Assembly: GCA_015057635.1 (NCBI GenBank)
Contig: SVEB01000087.1
Coordinates: 1 to 33,086 of the forward strand
Source: Lachnospiraceae bacterium
GTDB lineage: Bacteria; Bacillota; Clostridia; Lachnospirales; Lachnospiraceae
Direction: 5' to 3'
Length of the DNA stretch: 33,086 bases
The notes beneath the pieces were generated by a model. It ran no database searches, was not told where the DNA came from, and saw only the letters and a program-made list of their open reading frames with translations. Below, one piece after another: positions 32,244 through 33,086 of this stretch (position 1 is the first letter of the stretch; each line of letters opens with the position of its first letter). Position numbers and translations under genes: made by a program.

Positions 32244-33086
32244 ATGAGCGAAAATAAAAATAATCATAACTTAAGCGGCGATAGTTCAAATTGCATCATA
32301 AACGGTCAAATGGAACATCCGATTCATGATCATGGCTGGGATATAACAGATGGTGTTAAACATACAAACGTAAAAAAACTGGTTAAAGAAGGAAAGTTTG
32401 CTGCTATGCTGAATGCAGGTGCAAATATAAGCCAGACCGTTTTCCAGATAGCACCTTCTAAATACTATCTATTTAGCTTTTTTGCTAAAGTAGGATCCGA
32501 TCGATCAGAAGAAGAAGAGAAGAGACTTCCAAAGGAAAAAGATAATTTCTTAGAAATGATAGGATGTGAGGCAAAGCTTACGTTCATAACAAAGAAGATG
32601 AAATATGAAGTAGTGAATATTACAATAGAACCGGGACAGTTAAATACGGAATACTGTTATTATTCAGTAGCAACTGCTGTAACGCCAGAGGATATCGTAG
32701 CAATTAAAGTAGAATTCACAGCAACCGATTCACATAAGAAGCCACATATACCACGTCATATTGGAATTCTTATTGATGATGTTTGCCTTATGATGAAAAA
32801 GTCAGAAAATAAAAAAGAAGAGAAAGGATCTGGGAAAGGATCTGAAGATTCTAAGGGATCTGAAAAATCAAAAGGCTCCGAGAAATCAAAAGAGTGTGAG
32901 AAGTCAAAAGGCTCCGATAAATCAAAAGGCTCCGAGAAGTCAAAAGGCTCCGAGAAGTCAAAAGACTCCGAGAAGTCAAAAGGCTCCGAGAAGTCAAAAG
33001 GCTCCGAGAAGTCAAAAGGCTCCGAGAAGTCAAAAGGCTCCGAGAAGTCAAAAGGCTCCGAGAAGTCAAAAGGCTCCAAGAAGTCA
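32244..33086 (+). CDS. Repeat protein with jelly-roll-like N-terminal domain (partial, runs off the window)
   Basis: Open for 281 codons to the last base, with no stop, so the C-terminus is missing. Residues 1 to about 185 resemble carbohydrate-binding-module-like domains found ahead of tandem repeats in Firmicutes (NTTRR-F1 type): CIINGQME, GWDITDGV, GKFAAMLNAGANISQTV, YYLFSFFAKVGS and finally HIGILIDDVCLM. After a Lys/Glu-rich bridge, 14 six-residue units of GSEKSK type run to the window end, extremely rich in Ser, Lys and Glu. No signal peptide is seen, as expected of a spore-surface protein assembled from the mother cell. The sigma-K-like promoter and divergent yabG support that role, which remains inferred. 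A cytoplasmic or non-classically exported protein is the alternative. Confidence 0.8.
   Translation, partial: MSENKNNHNLSGDSSNCIINGQMEHPIHDHGWDITDGVKHTNVKKLVKEGKFAAMLNAGANISQTVFQIAPSKYYLFSFFAKVGSDRSEEEEKRLPKEKDNFLEMIGCEAKLTFITKKMKYEVVNITIEPGQLNTEYCYYSVATAVTPEDIVAIKVEFTATDSHKKPHIPRHIGILIDDVCLMMKKSENKKEEKGSGKGSEDSKGSEKSKGSEKSKECEKSKGSDKSKGSEKSKGSEKSKDSEKSKGSEKSKGSEKSKGSEKSKGSEKSKGSEKSKGSKKS
32838..33086 (+). repeat. 18-bp coding tandem repeat (GSEKSK units)
   Basis: Thirteen full units and one partial unit of 18 bp, consensus GGCTCCGAGAAGTCAAAA, continue to the window edge. The earliest units differ at synonymous and coding positions (GSEDSK, ECEKSK, GSDKSK, DSEKSK). Five consecutive later units (about 32981-33070) are identical at the DNA level, a sign of recent expansion. 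The final visible unit reads GSKKS. Confidence 0.95.

Noticed and set aside
32756..33079. Minus-strand frames encoding FDFSEP-type or TSRSLL-type repeats
   Set aside because: They are mirror images of the 18-bp coding repeat on the plus strand. The plus-strand frame has a start codon, ribosome binding site, promoter and non-repetitive N-terminal domain; the minus frames have none.
32838..33086. CRISPR-like regular repeat
   Set aside because: Units are contiguous 18-mers without spacers and keep a reading frame, so this is a coding tandem repeat.

Overview
The window looks like a chromosomal segment of an anaerobic, endospore-forming Firmicute of class Clostridia, most likely a Lachnospiraceae. 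The evidence is the spoIIGA-sigE and sigG sporulation genes, a class III (Firmicutes-type) fructose-1,6-bisphosphatase, yabG, an iron-dependent alcohol dehydrogenase, moderate-to-low GC and strong AGGAGG-type ribosome binding sites. No tRNA, rRNA, IS element, integrase or CRISPR array was seen.

Layout: (1) 1-600 is non-coding. It opens with a 37-bp-stem hairpin and continues into about 350 bp of extremely purine-rich top strand. (2) 620-4937 is a sporulation block: spoIIGA (pro-sigma-E protease), sigE, a beta-CASP metallo-beta-lactamase nuclease, then sigG. The spoIIGA promoter has an over-long spacer, as in Bacillus spoIIG. (3) 5309-6469 is a monocistronic iron alcohol dehydrogenase. (4) 6770-16437 is a ten-gene ion-translocation operon. 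Its gene order matches the antiporter half of Mbh-type membrane-bound hydrogenases (MnhE, F, G, DUF4040, an MbhE-MnhB fusion, C, D). Two further MnhD-like proteins and a 691-aa NuoL-like protein follow where hydrogenase genes would be expected, giving four antiporter-like pumps in one operon. (5) 16572-20151 holds a LURP-one-related protein, class III FBPase and a DUF434-type protein. (6) 20274-22469 holds an ECF-transporter S component fused to a DUF1893 (deaminase-fold) domain, then an aldo/keto reductase with a ferredoxin-like tail. (7) 22515-27912 holds a small membrane protein, a MrfA/YprA-type helicase, a UvrD-type helicase and a tiny in-frame downstream ORF. (8) 27933-31078 holds PTS enzyme I and an ArsB/NhaD-type permease. 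(9) 31124-33086 holds yabG (minus strand), divergent from a repeat protein cut by the window edge. That protein has a jelly-roll-like N-terminal domain, at least 14 six-residue GSEKSK-type repeats and an upstream match to the sigma-K promoter consensus.

The most interesting items are the hydrogenase-less Mbh-like operon with four pumps, the ECF-S/DUF1893 fusion with an internal ribosome binding site and no normal start codon, and the repeat protein beside yabG, a candidate spore-surface protein. All family calls come from reading motifs by eye; no database search was run.
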